DNA of 64,000 bases from Diacronema lutheri (GCA_019448385.1 JAGTXO010000056.1:1-64000); one strand, 5' to 3'; counted from the first letter of the stretch, positions 19,760 to 29,701 are shown. The notes: generated by a model not told the origin, from the letters alone. Numbers and translations are program-made.

Positions 19760-21220
19760 TCACTGGACGAGCGCCGCGGCGGGGACGCACTCGGCGGCGG
19801 CGCGGCCGACGCCACCGGAGCGCAGGCACGCGCTCTGCTCGCCGCGCTCGGCACCCGCGCCGCCGCCGCCGCCGCCGTCCGCCGCCGCAAGAGCGGCGGG
19901 CAGTCCCGCGCGGTTAATATCGTTGCCGCGCGGCGTGCGGTAGCGCGCGGTGGTGAACGCGACGCCGCCGCCGCCGCCCTGCTCGAGCTTGACGAGCGTC
20001 TGGATGATCCCCTTGCCGTACGTACGCTCGCCAACGATCGTCGCGCGCCCGTTCTCCGCGAGCGCCGCCGCGAAGACCTCCGCGGCGCTCGCCGTGTCAC
20101 GGTTCACGAGGAGCGTAACCGGTATGTTCAATTCAATGGCGCCGCCATTCTCCGCGGCGAAGACGCGCGGCACGCCGGTGCGGTCGGCGACGGAGACGAT
20201 TGTCGCGCCGTCGGGCAAGAAGAGCCGTGCCGCGTCGATTCCGCCTTGCAGCGAGCCGCCGCCATTGCCGCGCAAATCGACGACGATCGCACGCGCACCG
20301 CGCGCATCGGCCGAGCGGAGCGCAGCTTCGACCTGCGATGGCGTCTCGGAAGAGAAGGAGCGAATCTCGAGGACGAGGGCAGGACGCTCCGATGCGGCCG
20401 ACAGCCTTGCGCCGAACGCGCGCACCGACGTGAGCTTCACCGCCTCGCGCGCCATCTCGAGGTTCGCGACGCTCGCGCCCGCGTCGGTGCCGGCCGTGTC
20501 GCCGGAGGCGGCGGCTGCGTCGTTGGCGGGCGCGTGTCGGACGGTGAGGACGACGCGCGAGCCGGGCGGCCCGCGGATTTGCGCGGCGATCTCGTCCGCC
20601 GTCAGCGCGGGCGGCAGCTCCTGCTGGTCGACGCGCACGATCACGTCGCCCGCGCGCACGCCCGCGCGCTCGGCCGGGCCAGCCTCGATCACGCGCGTGA
20701 CGCGCACACCGCCGGCGGGCTCGGGGAGGGGGGCGAGCTCAATGCCGACGCCGACGACGCCACCACGCGCGGCTGAATCGATCGACGCGTACTGCGCCGG
20801 TGTGAGGAAACGCGTGAAGCGGTCGTCGAGCGGCGCGAGCATCGATCGGATTGCCGGATACGCATCCTCCGCCGAGCCATACTTCGCGCCGACGCGCGCC
20901 TGGCGGAGGGCGAACCAGTCGACGCCGTTGAATGTGCGCTCAACATATCCTCGGTCCACCACGCGCCACGCCTCCGCCACCAGCGCGTTGGGCGGCGCGA
21001 GCGCAGCGTCCGACGGCGGCGGCGCGCGCGCGACGCACGCGAGCGCGAGCGCAAGCGCCGCGCCCGCGCGCGCGCGTGCGCGCGCGCCAGCGCGCGCGGC
21101 GGAGGGCGCGGCGGCAACGATGGGGCGAGCGACGCTCGCGCACGCGCCGCCAACGCGCGCCGGCGGCGCTTTTGCCGCGCGCGCGAGCGCGAGCGCGAGG
21201 AAGACGAGGGGCGCGCGCAT
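19760..21220 (-). CDS. CTPA: Carboxyl-terminal processing protease CtpA (S41, plastid D1 maturation)
   Basis: CtpA cuts the C-terminal extension of the photosystem II D1 protein in the thylakoid lumen. The single exon encodes 486 residues. The N-terminus is hydrophobic then Ala/Arg-rich (MRAPLVFLALALARAAK), fitting a presequence with signal and transit parts. A PDZ domain lies around residues 145-215 (GVGIELAPLPEPAGGVRV, AGVRAGDVIVRVD). The S41 core has the IVVDLRGNGGGSLQGG segment. The catalytic Ser378 is in NRDTASAAEV and Lys403 in RTYGKGII. The usual GNDIN motif follows, but the normal ending is replaced by a Gly/Ala-rich tail. A TTTTCAAAAT box at 21251-21260 lies 31 bases upstream of the ATG. 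Its stop is 68 bases from the start of the KH gene on the same strand. Confidence 0.9.
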   Translation of the reverse strand: MRAPLVFLALALARAAKAPPARVGGACASVARPIVAAAPSAARAGARARARAGAALALALACVARAPPPSDAALAPPNALVAEAWRVVDRGYVERTFNGVDWFALRQARVGAKYGSAEDAYPAIRSMLAPLDDRFTRFLTPAQYASIDSAARGGVVGVGIELAPLPEPAGGVRVTRVIEAGPAERAGVRAGDVIVRVDQQELPPALTADEIAAQIRGPPGSRVVLTVRHAPANDAAAASGDTAGTDAGASVANLEMAREAVKLTSVRAFGARLSAASERPALVLEIRSFSSETPSQVEAALRSADARGARAIVVDLRGNGGGSLQGGIDAARLFLPDGATIVSVADRTGVPRVFAAENGGAIELNIPVTLLVNRDTASAAEVFAAALAENGRATIVGERTYGKGIIQTLVKLEQGGGGGVAFTTARYRTPRGNDINRAGLPAALAAADGGGGGGAGAERGEQSACLRSGGVGRAAAECVPAAALVQ

Positions 21221-21634
21221 CCGCGCGCGATGGGCAAGCAGATTGAGGGATTTTCAAAATTGTGCAGCAAAGTCAAAGCAGACGGCGACGTCGAACTCGG
21301 CGGCGTGCCCACGCTGTGACTGTCACGCGTTCGGGGCTGTCTTCTTCGTACTCGCTCTATTCGCTCTGATGCACGTGGCGGACCGCGGTCCAGGCCTGGT
21401 CCAGGCCTGGTCCAGGCCGCCGGCGGACCGCGGACGGCGCCGCGCCAAAGGGTTGCGGCGGCAGAAGCGGAGGCGTAACCGTCGGCGTCCACTCGCAATG
21501 ATGTCCCGTCCGTGCGGCGCGCTCCTCTCGCCACTATGCAAGCGCGCCCACGACCGGCAGCAACGTGTCGTGCGCGCGCACGCGCGCGACTCGTGCACGA
21601 GCCGGCGTGCCTCGCGCGCTGGCTGCGCGCCTCC
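21221..21634. other. Intergenic spacer with a short nested repeat
   Basis: Between the CtpA start and the stop of the next minus-strand gene. It holds the A/T box at 21251-21260 and three tandem copies of GGTCCAGGCCT (21388-21420) bracketed by identical 12-base copies of GGCGGACCGCGG (21378-21389 and 21423-21434). No gene is seen. Confidence 0.7.
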
Positions 21635-23152
21635 TCAGCGGCCGCGCGCGTCGTTGGGCGCGCCATCGACGCGCGCGCACGCGTCGAGGAAGATGGCGAG
21701 CTGCTCGCGCATGAGGGTGGCGTGCTGCTCGCGCACGGCGCGCGCCCTGCTGAGCAGCTCGGGCGGGTAGCTGGGCGCGGCGCCGCGCGTGTCGCGCGGC
21801 GCGCGCTCCCACGCCGCGTCCACGCGGCGCATCGCGCGCTCGATGCGCGCGCACTCGTCCCGCATCTGCTTGGGCGGCGCCGTGCGCTCGGCGCGCTCGA
21901 CGGCGGCTTTGATCGCCTTGAGCTTCTCGTCGCTACGCGTCGGCAGCTGCCGCTGCTGCCGAGACTGCTGCAGAACGGCGCGTGCCTCGTCGAGTGAGCC
22001 GCCCTCCCTCCACAGCGCCTCGAGGCGCGCCGTCTCCGCCTCGAGCGCGCGCCGCTTCGCCGTGGCCGCAGCGGCGGTGGCGTCAGACACGCGGCGTCGC
22101 TCGGCGGCCACGGCTGCGCGCACTTGCCGCCGGTCCGCCTCGCCCGCCTCGAGCTGCGCGAGGAGCTGCGCATCACGCGCGCGCAGCCGCTCCGCGCCCA
22201 TCTCGACGACGAGCGCTTCGTACCGCTTGTCGCCCGCCTTGGCGCGCACGACACCCCGTTGGCGTGCGTCGCGCAAAAAGGCCTGGCGCTCGCGCTCGGT
22301 GGCGTCGATTTGCTTCTGCAACGCCGCGCGCTGCGCCTCGAACCGCCGCGCCGCCTTGTCGTCGTCAAGCCGACGACCCGCGCCAATCGCCGCGTCGATC
22401 GCGTCCTTGGGCACGGCCGCGATCTGCCCCTGCACGGCGCGCAGCTCCTGCTCGAGCGCGCTCTTCTCGTACATGCACGCCTCGAGGTGACGCTGCAGCC
22501 GGCCCCGCCACGCATCGTCCGCCACCAGCCGCGCCTGCACCGACGGGTCCGCCGCGCCGCGCGCCGTCGCGTTCTGCCGGCAGCGCGCGCGGTAGCCCGC
22601 CTCCGCGGCGGTCGCACGGCGCAGCGCCTCGTTGGCGGTGCCGAGGTTGCTTTGCACGCGCAGGCTGCTCGCGTGGAGCACCGCCGCGCGCGTCTCCACG
22701 CGAGGCCGGCCGAAAAGCCGCGGCTTCTTGTACAAGCCGGCGGGAACGGCGATCAGGTCGCGCTCGCCGGCCGCGTTCACCGTCGGGTACACCTCGATCA
22801 AGCCCGTTTTCCACGCGTACCAGGCGATGCCGCGGTAGATGGGCACGACGATGCGCGTCGACCAGGGCTCCGCATCCTTGGCCGGCTGCACCGCCTTGCG
22901 CTGCGCCATCGTCCGGCGTGGCAGCTTGATTGCGCGGCCGCGCTCGTCGACGCGCCAGTCGGCCGCGTCGCCCCACGCGACCTGCACGATCTGGTCCTTG
23001 GCGGGCCGGCCGTCCTTGCCCGTGCGCAGCCACTGCACGTGCTCGCAGACCGGCGGCGGCTCGAGCTTGCTCGGCGGAGCCGCGCGCCGCGCGCTCGCCG
23101 CCGGCGCGGCCAGGGCGAACATCGCCAGCACGCTGCGCGCCCTCATCGACAT
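21635..23152 (-). CDS. Unknown secreted or organellar coiled-coil protein
   Basis: A single open frame of 505 residues from the ATG at 23152. Five upstream codons are open but begin with GTG. The N-terminal MSMRARSVLAMFALAAPAASA looks like a signal peptide with an Ala-x-Ala site. Residues of about 25-150 form a compact region with Trp and Tyr (IVVPIYRGIAWYAWKTGLIE). The remainder is long alpha-helical coiled coil rich in Arg, Ala, Glu and Gln (RRFEAQRAALQKQIDATERE). No family was recognised. An ATTTTGAAAAT box at 23188-23198 lies 36 bases before the ATG, like other genes here, which supports the start. The signal suggests entry to the ER, plastid or cell surface. Confidence 0.65.
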   Translation of the reverse strand: MSMRARSVLAMFALAAPAASARRAAPPSKLEPPPVCEHVQWLRTGKDGRPAKDQIVQVAWGDAADWRVDERGRAIKLPRRTMAQRKAVQPAKDAEPWSTRIVVPIYRGIAWYAWKTGLIEVYPTVNAAGERDLIAVPAGLYKKPRLFGRPRVETRAAVLHASSLRVQSNLGTANEALRRATAAEAGYRARCRQNATARGAADPSVQARLVADDAWRGRLQRHLEACMYEKSALEQELRAVQGQIAAVPKDAIDAAIGAGRRLDDDKAARRFEAQRAALQKQIDATERERQAFLRDARQRGVVRAKAGDKRYEALVVEMGAERLRARDAQLLAQLEAGEADRRQVRAAVAAERRRVSDATAAAATAKRRALEAETARLEALWREGGSLDEARAVLQQSRQQRQLPTRSDEKLKAIKAAVERAERTAPPKQMRDECARIERAMRRVDAAWERAPRDTRGAAPSYPPELLSRARAVREQHATLMREQLAIFLDACARVDGAPNDARGR

Positions 23153-23352
23153 GGAACACGTGCGCAACCGAGACTAGCGCTGGCTCGATTTTGAAAATGC
23201 CCGGGACACTGACGGGGTGAGGGCTGACTGTGGGCCGACGGTTGCCGAGTGCCGACGGGGTGGGGCCGTGGGGGTGGGCCGGTGGGGCCGTGGGGGGCGG
23301 TCGACGTGTCCGCGACGGCTCGATGTATTTTCCTACGTTGGCACATTCCCAA

Positions 23353-24567
23353 CTACTTCTTCTTGCCCTTGCCCTTGCCGCCCTTCCCCTTACCGCCCTT
23401 CTTCCCTTTCCCTTTGCCGCCCTTCTTCCCTTTCCCCTTCTTCGCCCTGTCCAGCTCCCTGCGCGCGAGGAAGCCGCGGCACACGCGCTGGAAGACGATC
23501 GCGGCATGGTCGAGCAGCGCGCGCTGCGCCGCCTCCTTGGCCTGCTCCTCATCCAGCTTGCGCTGCTCGGCTGCGCGCACGGCCTTCTCGGCCTCGACGC
23601 GCTGGAAGTGCTCCTCGTACCATCGGATCTTCTTGAGCTCCTCGTCGTACTCCTTATGGATCGCCTTGATGTGCGACATCTTGTCGCGCACCTCGTCGTC
23701 GTACTTGCGGATCCACGCCTCGACCTCGCCCTCGTTCTTGATCTTCTTCTTGCGCAGCTGCTCCTCCGCGTCGCGGTTGCGCACGCTCGTCGCCCCGAGC
23801 TCGGCGCGCAGCCGCTCGAGCTCGGCCGTGAGCGACGCTTCCGTGCCCTCCCACGCGGCCTTGTCGTCGTCCTTGCGCGTGCGCGTCGACTCCTCGAGGT
23901 CCTTGATCTCGGCGGCGGTGGACGAGCGGATCAGATCGATCTCGGTGCGCAGCTTATTGATCGTCTCGTCAAGCGCGAGCACCTCCGCCTCGTGCTCCGC
24001 CTTCTCCGACTTGAGGTCCTTTTGCAGCGCGCGCAGCATCTGTGACGCCTTCTCCTCGCGCGCAGACACCTCGAGATAAAAGTCCTCCTTGGACTTCTCC
24101 TCCTCGATGGACGTGCTCATCTTCTGGTACGTCTGGTGCTTCAGCTCATTGAACGTGGCGAGGAACCTGAGCATCGATGCGTCGCGCTCGACGCCGCCCA
24201 TCACCACCTCCACCTTGTCGACGATCCGCCGGTCCTCCATCAGCATGCGGGAGACGACGCGCGAGCTGTGGCGGAGCTCGTCGTCGAGCGTCTCAAAATC
24301 GGGCAGGCCGTGGGCGGGATCGCCGGAGCTCGGGTCGGACACCAACTCATACTGCTGCTCGAGCAGCGCCTGTTCGCGCAGCACCTGGTGGATCTCCGGC
24401 CCAACGAGCTCGGGTAGCACGCCGTCGTCGGGCGTTGCGCCGGGCGGGATGAACGAGAGGAGCGAGAGCTTGACAAACGTCTCGTCGAGGATGAGCATGA
24501 TGCGCTGCGCCTCGACGTTGGTCAGCTTGTGGATGTTGAGCGGCGGCCCCGTGTCTATCCGGCTCAT
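23353..24567 (-). CDS. DRC10: Dynein regulatory complex subunit 10 (IQ-motif protein, DRC10/IQCD-like)
   Basis: DRC10 belongs to the nexin-dynein regulatory complex that tunes flagellar beating. One exon encodes 404 residues, close to family size. The N-terminal helical region (NVEAQRIMLILDETFVKLSL) leads into long coiled coils (EDFYLEVSAREEKASQMLR, LDETINKLRTEIDLI). A single IQ calmodulin-binding motif sits near residues 350-375 (AAIVFQRVCRGFLARRELDR). The Lys/Gly repeat tail (GKGKKGGKGKG) also occurs in protist homologues. The start at 24567 is the only plausible ATG, and it is 59 bases from the divergent phosphatase gene. The assignment rests on architecture and the IQ position, so another IQ coiled-coil flagellar protein remains possible. 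Confidence 0.7.
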   Translation of the reverse strand: MSRIDTGPPLNIHKLTNVEAQRIMLILDETFVKLSLLSFIPPGATPDDGVLPELVGPEIHQVLREQALLEQQYELVSDPSSGDPAHGLPDFETLDDELRHSSRVVSRMLMEDRRIVDKVEVVMGGVERDASMLRFLATFNELKHQTYQKMSTSIEEEKSKEDFYLEVSAREEKASQMLRALQKDLKSEKAEHEAEVLALDETINKLRTEIDLIRSSTAAEIKDLEESTRTRKDDDKAAWEGTEASLTAELERLRAELGATSVRNRDAEEQLRKKKIKNEGEVEAWIRKYDDEVRDKMSHIKAIHKEYDEELKKIRWYEEHFQRVEAEKAVRAAEQRKLDEEQAKEAAQRALLDHAAIVFQRVCRGFLARRELDRAKKGKGKKGGKGKGKKGGKGKGGKGKGKKK

Positions 24568-24626
24568 GGCTGTCGCGCCACCGTGGCGACCGTTACCGCG
24601 CCGCCCCCTTTAAAAAGGCGGCCACG
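24568..24626. promoter_or_regulatory. 59-base divergent promoter (DRC10 / phosphatase-like gene)
   Basis: Only 59 bases separate the two ATGs. TTTAAAAA at 24609-24616 is the single A/T element, ending 10 bases before the plus-strand start, so the 5' UTRs must be very short or overlap. Confidence 0.6.
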
Positions 24627-25455
24627 ATGGCGGCCATCATCCCGCCGCTGAACTTCGAGCTCGTCTTGTCGGGCGTGTACCGCTCGGGCTTCCCGACACG
24701 GAAGAACGTCGCGTTCTTGCGCCGGCTGGGCTTGCGTTCCGTCCTCCGCTTATGCAGCACGCCATACTCATCGGAGGTGCTTGACTACATGGCGGCGAGC
24801 GGCGTCCGCGTCATCGACTGCGCGACCGAGGGCAACCGCGTGCGTGGCGCAGGCGCGTGCGCGCGCGCACGCTGCCGCGCGACGACGCGCGCGGCGCCAA
24901 CCATTGTGCGCGGCGCCGGCCCTTGCTCGCGCTGGCCGTGTGCAGGAGCCCTTGAGCTGCATCCCGGAGCAACTCGTGCGCCGTGCGCTCGGCGCGCTCA
25001 CGTCGGCTGCCAGCCGCCCGATCCTCGTGCACTGCATCAACGGGCAGCAGACGACGGGGTGCATCGTTGGGCTGCTGCGCCGCGTGGACAAGTGGGCGCT
25101 CAGCGCCATCTTCGAGGAGTACCGCCGCCACGTGACCGGCGGGCGCGTGCGCGCCCTCGACTTGCAGCTGATCGAGACGTGCCGACTCGACGAGCTCCTC
25201 GCAGACGAGGAGGGCGAGGGCGAGGGCGAGGGCGAGGGCGCGGGCGCGGGCGCGAGTACGGACGATGGCGACGCTGCTGACGACATGGAGGGCGCGTCAG
25301 GCGGCAGCGCGGCGGCCGATGGCGGCGAGGCCACCGAGCTCGCCGGCGCGCAGCAGCCGCGCATTGGCGTATCGCCGTGCGCGCGGCGGAGCGACGCGTC
25401 GTTTGCGAGCGCGGCGGCGAGCATCGCTGAGGAGGGCGATTCGACGGGCGGATGA
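24627..25455 (+). CDS. Atypical dual-specificity phosphatase (Siw14/PFA-DSP-like), probably catalytically dead
   Basis: PFA-DSPs act on inositol pyrophosphates or phosphoproteins. Exons 24627-24839 and 24946-25455 join in phase 0 (240 residues). Family features: PPLNFELVLSGVYRSGFPT at the start, FLRRLGLRSVLRLC, then PILVHCINGQQTTGCIVG. The P-loop keeps Cys101, but the Arg of C-x5-R is Thr107 and the basic residues are gone. It should therefore bind but not hydrolyse phosphate, like the degenerate yeast Oca-type paralogues. FEEYRRH follows as in Siw14. The last 80 residues are an acidic/Gly/Ala tail after a short GEGEGEGEG repeat. Confidence 0.82.
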
Positions 25456-26083
25456 GCGCGAACGAACTTTTGCACACCTGACACGGCACGGCGACGAGCG
25501 CGAGCGCCGTGGCCGCCGACGCACCGCTTGGTGCGTTGGGTGCGCCCCCCCCCCCCCCCCCCCCTCAGGCCTCAGCTCACCGCCCAGAGCAAGCTCTCGA
25601 CTGCCCGACGGCGACACGCGCTTGAGCGACGCGAGGCCAGCGCGCGGCGAGCGGGCGACGGAGTCCGGCGTGGAGCCGCCGTCCCAGTGTGGCTGGTGGC
25701 GCAGGCTTGGGAACGCGCCAGGCGACGAGCGCGGCGGGTGCTTTGGCGGAAGTGCTTGCCCGCAGCAGGCCGTGTCCTGGCCCTCCACGGGCCGATCGAT
25801 GGTGACGGGCGGATGTGCTTCGTCACAGCTGAGTGCCGATTGGCGACCGCCGAGACGAGGCAGACCGCCGCGCAAGAGGGATGGTCGGCCTGCCGGCACG
25901 TCGACCAAGCGACCTGCCGATCGCGCAAAGTGCGCCGCCTCGGGCGTGCGGCGAGCAGTGTCTTGCCAGGATTGATCCACGCGGCGTCGCTGCATCGTGA
26001 CTCGCACCGCGTGAACCGACCACGTGTTGCCTCCTAGCGACAGGGGGGCCGGGGGGACTTTTAAAAGGCGAGAAAGGCGTGCG
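25456..26083. other. Intergenic region between convergent genes
   Basis: 628 bases with a 20-base C run (25545-25564) and an A/T box, CTTTTAAAAG, near 26058-26067. Open frames here are short, on both strands, and resemble no known protein. No gene is supported. Confidence 0.5.
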
Positions 26084-26189
26084 CTAAAGGACAAAGAGGA
26101 CGAGGCTGACGGCCATGATGAGCATCCCGAGCACCAGGAAGCCAGTCGTGCGAACCTGGCTGCACGTACGGCCGTGCAGGTGCGGCAAA

Positions 26190-26229
<40 letters not shown>

Positions 26230-27536
26230 CGGGGGGGGGGGGCGCAGCGCGGCGGATGAGGCTGGCCCCGCGCGGACGCTCGACCCGCGCGCGCGCGCGT
26301 AAAAGGGGGAAGGGGGGGGGGGGGGGGGGTCGCCGCCCGCTGTCGCGCACTCGGTCTCATATTTGACCGCGATGGGGACCATCTCGTGGATGACGATGAA
26401 GACCATCATCCCGCCCACCATCGCGAAGACGACGCCAAAGCCGAGATCGTCGAGATGGTCTCGCAGGAGCAACCATCCTGCGGTGCAGTACACGCGACGA
26501 CGTGCCGTGGCCGCGCGGGCGCGTCAGCACGTCTCGCCGTGCACAGGGCCGCCCGCGCACCTGGGCCAGCCGCGCGCGATCGCACGGCGAGTTGGCGCGT
26601 GGAGCCCGGCCGCCGGCGCACAGAGGCGCGCGCCTCGAGGCTGAGTCGCGCGCGCGCACCGAGGCTGCCGCCAATCGGTTCGGTCAGCCCCGAGAGCGTC
26701 GCCCACAAGAAGCCCTTGCGCTTCGAGCCCGACGCGTAGTAGACGGGGAACGCGACCGCCATCCCTTCCGGCACGTTGTGCACGGCGATGGCGACGGAGA
26801 GCGCGATGCCGAGCGATGGCTGCGCGAGCGTCGCAATGAATGTGGCGAGGCCCTCGGGGAAGTTGTGCAGTGCGATTGCGAGCGCGGTCATCAGCGCAGT
26901 CGACGTCACGCTCGTCCTATCCACGCGCGACCCGTCGCTCCCCTCGCGCTCAGCGGGCAGCACGCCCGCGAGCGCGTCCAGCGTCGTGCTCCCGTTCCCA
27001 TTCGCGCCTCGCCTCTCGTGCGCGCGCTCGCCGGGCGCGCCGCTGGCGCCGTCGTAAAATGGACCAGCGCGCGCCGCGTCATCGTTCACAACGACGCGCA
27101 CCTCCCCCACCGGCGAGGACCGCGCCATCGCCGACGCGGCCGCGCGCTCGCCCGTGAGGCCGGGCGGCGGATCGAGGGGCTCGTGCGAGTGCGGCGCGCC
27201 GATGAGGTGGGTGATGTGGTGGACGACGAGCTCGAGGATCGCCGTGATCGCCATGCCCACAAAAAAGCAGATCGTCGTGATCGCGAGCGCGGCCCCGTCC
27301 GCGTACCTCTTCGCGATTGACTGCTGCGCCTTGCCAAAGATCTCGATGAACGAAACGTATAGCATCACGCCGGCGGAGAGCGCGAGCGCTGACGAGAGGA
27401 TGCGCGACTGCGACTGCTTCGAGATGACCTCGAGAAAGACCGCAAGCCCACCGATCGATGTGCACAGGCCCGAGCCGATCGACAGGCCGATCGCCAACCC
27501 CAGGTTGGCCTCGCGCTCCCTCTCGCCGCTCGCCAT
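26084..27536 (-). CDS. ZIP-family metal transporter, ZupT/GufA-like
   Basis: ZIP proteins import Zn, Fe or Mn into the cytosol. Exons 26660-27536, 26351-26477 and 26084-26159 join in frame (359 residues). About eight membrane segments are visible (LGLAIGLSIGSGLCTSIGGL, LALSAGVMLYVSFIEIFG, TTICFFVGMAITAILELVV and others). The metal site is formed by HNFPEGLATF in TM4 and HNVPEGMAVAFPVYYA in TM5. GFLWATLSGLTEPIGG and MVFIVIHEMVPIA match the ZupT pattern. The cytosolic loop of about 95 residues between TM3 and TM4 holds PHSHEP and is variable, as usual. The start is the first ATG; 26 upstream codons are open from TTG. Intron 26160-26350 contains a long G run. Confidence 0.87.
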
Positions 27537-27628
27537 CTGGCGAGCGCGGTCGCGCTCGATGACCAGACCGCTGACTTCAGTTTTTAAATGTCCTCCGTTC
27601 CCCGAGCTGATCAAATTTGAAGAGCAAC
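27537..27628. promoter_or_regulatory. 92-base divergent promoter with two A/T boxes
   Basis: TTTTTAAATG at 27581-27590 lies 45 bases from the ZIP ATG. TCAAATTTGA, a perfect 10-base palindrome at 27611-27620, lies 8 bases from the plus-strand ATG. Confidence 0.55.
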
Positions 27629-29701
27629 ATGGCGGGAACGAGCCTAGCTGTGGAGGACGGCTTCAGCACGCTGAGCCTCGCGGTGGGCCACCTCCTCCTG
27701 CAGCCGACTGCGGCACCTGACGCGCACGCGCTTCGGTTGTGGGTCACGATTGACACGAGTGGCGTCACCGAGCCGCTCGCGACCGACCGCAAGCGCCCAG
27801 CCGAACCCGCTGACTCGGCCGACGCGAGCGGCGCGGCGGCGCCGCTCGCCGTCTTCTTCGGCTTTCGCCAGTCGTTCCGCGTGGCGCACGGCGGCGCGAT
27901 GCACGAGGCGCTGCTTGGCCTCCTCCGCCATTCGCGCGTCGACGACTGCGTTTTCGAATTCACGCTGCACGGCCTCGCGCGCGGCGGGCAGCGCGTGCCG
28001 CTCGGCTCGTTTGTGGTCCCGCTGCAGCAGCTCGCGAAGGCGGGCAAGGACGTGCGCGACGAGTCGATGCTGCTGCACGTGGCTGGGCGCGTCACCGGCT
28101 CGCTCCGCGTTTCCGTCGAGGGCGTGTCACGCCTCGAGCGCGCCGTCGACGCTCCGCCGGCCGCGGCGCGCGCGTGCGGCGGACGCGCCGCGGCGGCCTG
28201 CGGCGCCAGCGGTGGCGGCGGCGGCGGTGGCGGCGGCGGAGCGAATGGGACCGCGCAGCTCGCCGCGCGTGCTCTACCGACGCCGCCGTCGGCAGGCGGC
28301 GCGTACGCGCGCGTCGCGGCGGGTGCGCTCTGCCTGCAAGTGCTCGTAACCGATGTCACGCTCGGCTCTGACCATTTGCGCGCGCTCTCGGAGGGCGGTG
28401 GCGGCTCGGGCGATGCGCGCGCCGAGGCGGGCGGCCGCGCGGCGGCGCGCGCGCGCCGGCGGCACGCACAGCCGCCCGATGCTCCGGCAGCGCGTGCCGA
28501 TCATCGCGCGGCAATGCCGGACTCCCTTTGGGTGGAGGTTGATCTCCGCAGCTTGTGCGGCACGCTGCTCCGCTCGCCGTCTGTGGCCGTGCCCGCGCGG
28601 CACGCTGCGTTGGGCGGCAGTTATGTGCCCATCGGGTACGCGCAGACCGTGCCGCTCGACGGTGCGGACGGCGCGCTGGCAGGCGCGCGGCTCCTCGAGC
28701 GACTCGCAAGCGCGCGCCGAGCGGACGAGCTGCGTGCGCTCGTGCGCGTCTGGGCCGTCTTGCCCGGCAGCGGCGTGCGGTGCATTGCGATCGGCACGCT
28801 CAGCGCGCTCGCCGTGCTGCTGCACGAGACCGACCTGCTCGGCATTGCCGTGCCGCTCAAGCGGCCGCGACGCGCAGACGCGCCGACCAAAGACGCCGCG
28901 CCCGCCAAGCCCGCCGCCGAGTGCTCGCTCCTCCCCGCCGTAGACGGGCCGACGGTCGGCGTCGCGACGTGCTCGCTCGTCGCGCTCGACGCGCTCCGCA
29001 CTTTCTCTGCTCGAGCCGTTGGCCTCCTGCGCAGCGAGCGGCGGTCGGGCGGCGCGCAAATCGGCGACGCGCGCGCCGTGCCTAAGCCCGTCGCCGACCG
29101 GTTGGAGCGCGAGGCGCTGCTCGGAGCGGCGCACGCGGGCGACGTCGGCGCGCTGCGCGCGCTGCTCGCGCGGCCGGCGGCGCACGCGGGTGGCCACAGC
29201 GCAGTGGACGTGAATCGCGCTGCCGACAGCGGTGGGCACACGCCGCTGCACTGGGCGGCGGCGAATGGGCACACGAGCGCCGTGCGCCTGCTGTTGCTCG
29301 AAGCGGTGCCGCGCGCCGACCCGAACGCAGCAAACCTGATTGGAGCAACGCCTCTCCACCTCGCTGCCGCGTGGGGCCGGATAAGCGCAGCGCGCGCGCT
29401 GCTCGCCGCCGGCGCGCGTGCCGACGCGCGCACGCTCGCAGGCAAGACGACGGTGGTTGTCGCGTGCGCGCACGCCGGCGACGAGCGCGAGCGCGCGCGC
29501 ATGCGCGCGCTGCTCGAGGGCGGCGCCGAGCGCGCGCGCGCCGAGGAGCGCGCGGAGGCGGAGGAGGCGGCACAGCGCGGAGCGCACGAGCAGCGCGAGC
29601 GCGGCGCGGCAAGTGCGCGCGCCGACGCGGCCGCGGCCGCGCGCATTCAGGCGAGCTACCGCGGCACACGCGCGCGTCGGCGGCCGGCCCCGCACTTGTA
29701 G
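27629..29701 (+). CDS. C2-C2-ankyrin-IQ protein, RPGRIP1-like (probable ciliary protein)
   Basis: Single exon, 690 residues from the ATG at 27629. Residues of about 1-170 and 235-420 look like two C2 folds of the type found in RPGRIP1. The first includes FFGFRQSFRVAHGG and DCVFEFTLHGLA. The second runs from LCLQVLVTDVTLGSDHLRAL through SLWVEVDL to CIAIGTLSAL and LLGIAVPL. Two to three ankyrin repeats follow at about 510-600 (GHTPLHWAAANGHTSAVRLL, GATPLHLAAAWGRISAARAL). A Glu/Arg/Ala helix comes next, and an IQ-like AARIQASYRGTRARRR closes the protein. C2 assignment is by pattern only; ankyrin repeats are certain. In the ciliary family C2 pairs anchor the transition zone, which fits the nearby flagellar genes. 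The ankyrin addition is unusual. Confidence 0.65.
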   Translation: MAGTSLAVEDGFSTLSLAVGHLLLQPTAAPDAHALRLWVTIDTSGVTEPLATDRKRPAEPADSADASGAAAPLAVFFGFRQSFRVAHGGAMHEALLGLLRHSRVDDCVFEFTLHGLARGGQRVPLGSFVVPLQQLAKAGKDVRDESMLLHVAGRVTGSLRVSVEGVSRLERAVDAPPAAARACGGRAAAACGASGGGGGGGGGGANGTAQLAARALPTPPSAGGAYARVAAGALCLQVLVTDVTLGSDHLRALSEGGGGSGDARAEAGGRAAARARRRHAQPPDAPAARADHRAAMPDSLWVEVDLRSLCGTLLRSPSVAVPARHAALGGSYVPIGYAQTVPLDGADGALAGARLLERLASARRADELRALVRVWAVLPGSGVRCIAIGTLSALAVLLHETDLLGIAVPLKRPRRADAPTKDAAPAKPAAECSLLPAVDGPTVGVATCSLVALDALRTFSARAVGLLRSERRSGGAQIGDARAVPKPVADRLEREALLGAAHAGDVGALRALLARPAAHAGGHSAVDVNRAADSGGHTPLHWAAANGHTSAVRLLLLEAVPRADPNAANLIGATPLHLAAAWGRISAARALLAAGARADARTLAGKTTVVVACAHAGDERERARMRALLEGGAERARAEERAEAEEAAQRGAHEQRERGAASARADAAAAARIQASYRGTRARRRPAPHL

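Noticed and set aside
25456-26083. Possible small gene between the phosphatase-like and ZIP genes
   Set aside because: Open frames on both strands of similar length, none with family resemblance or an upstream A/T box.
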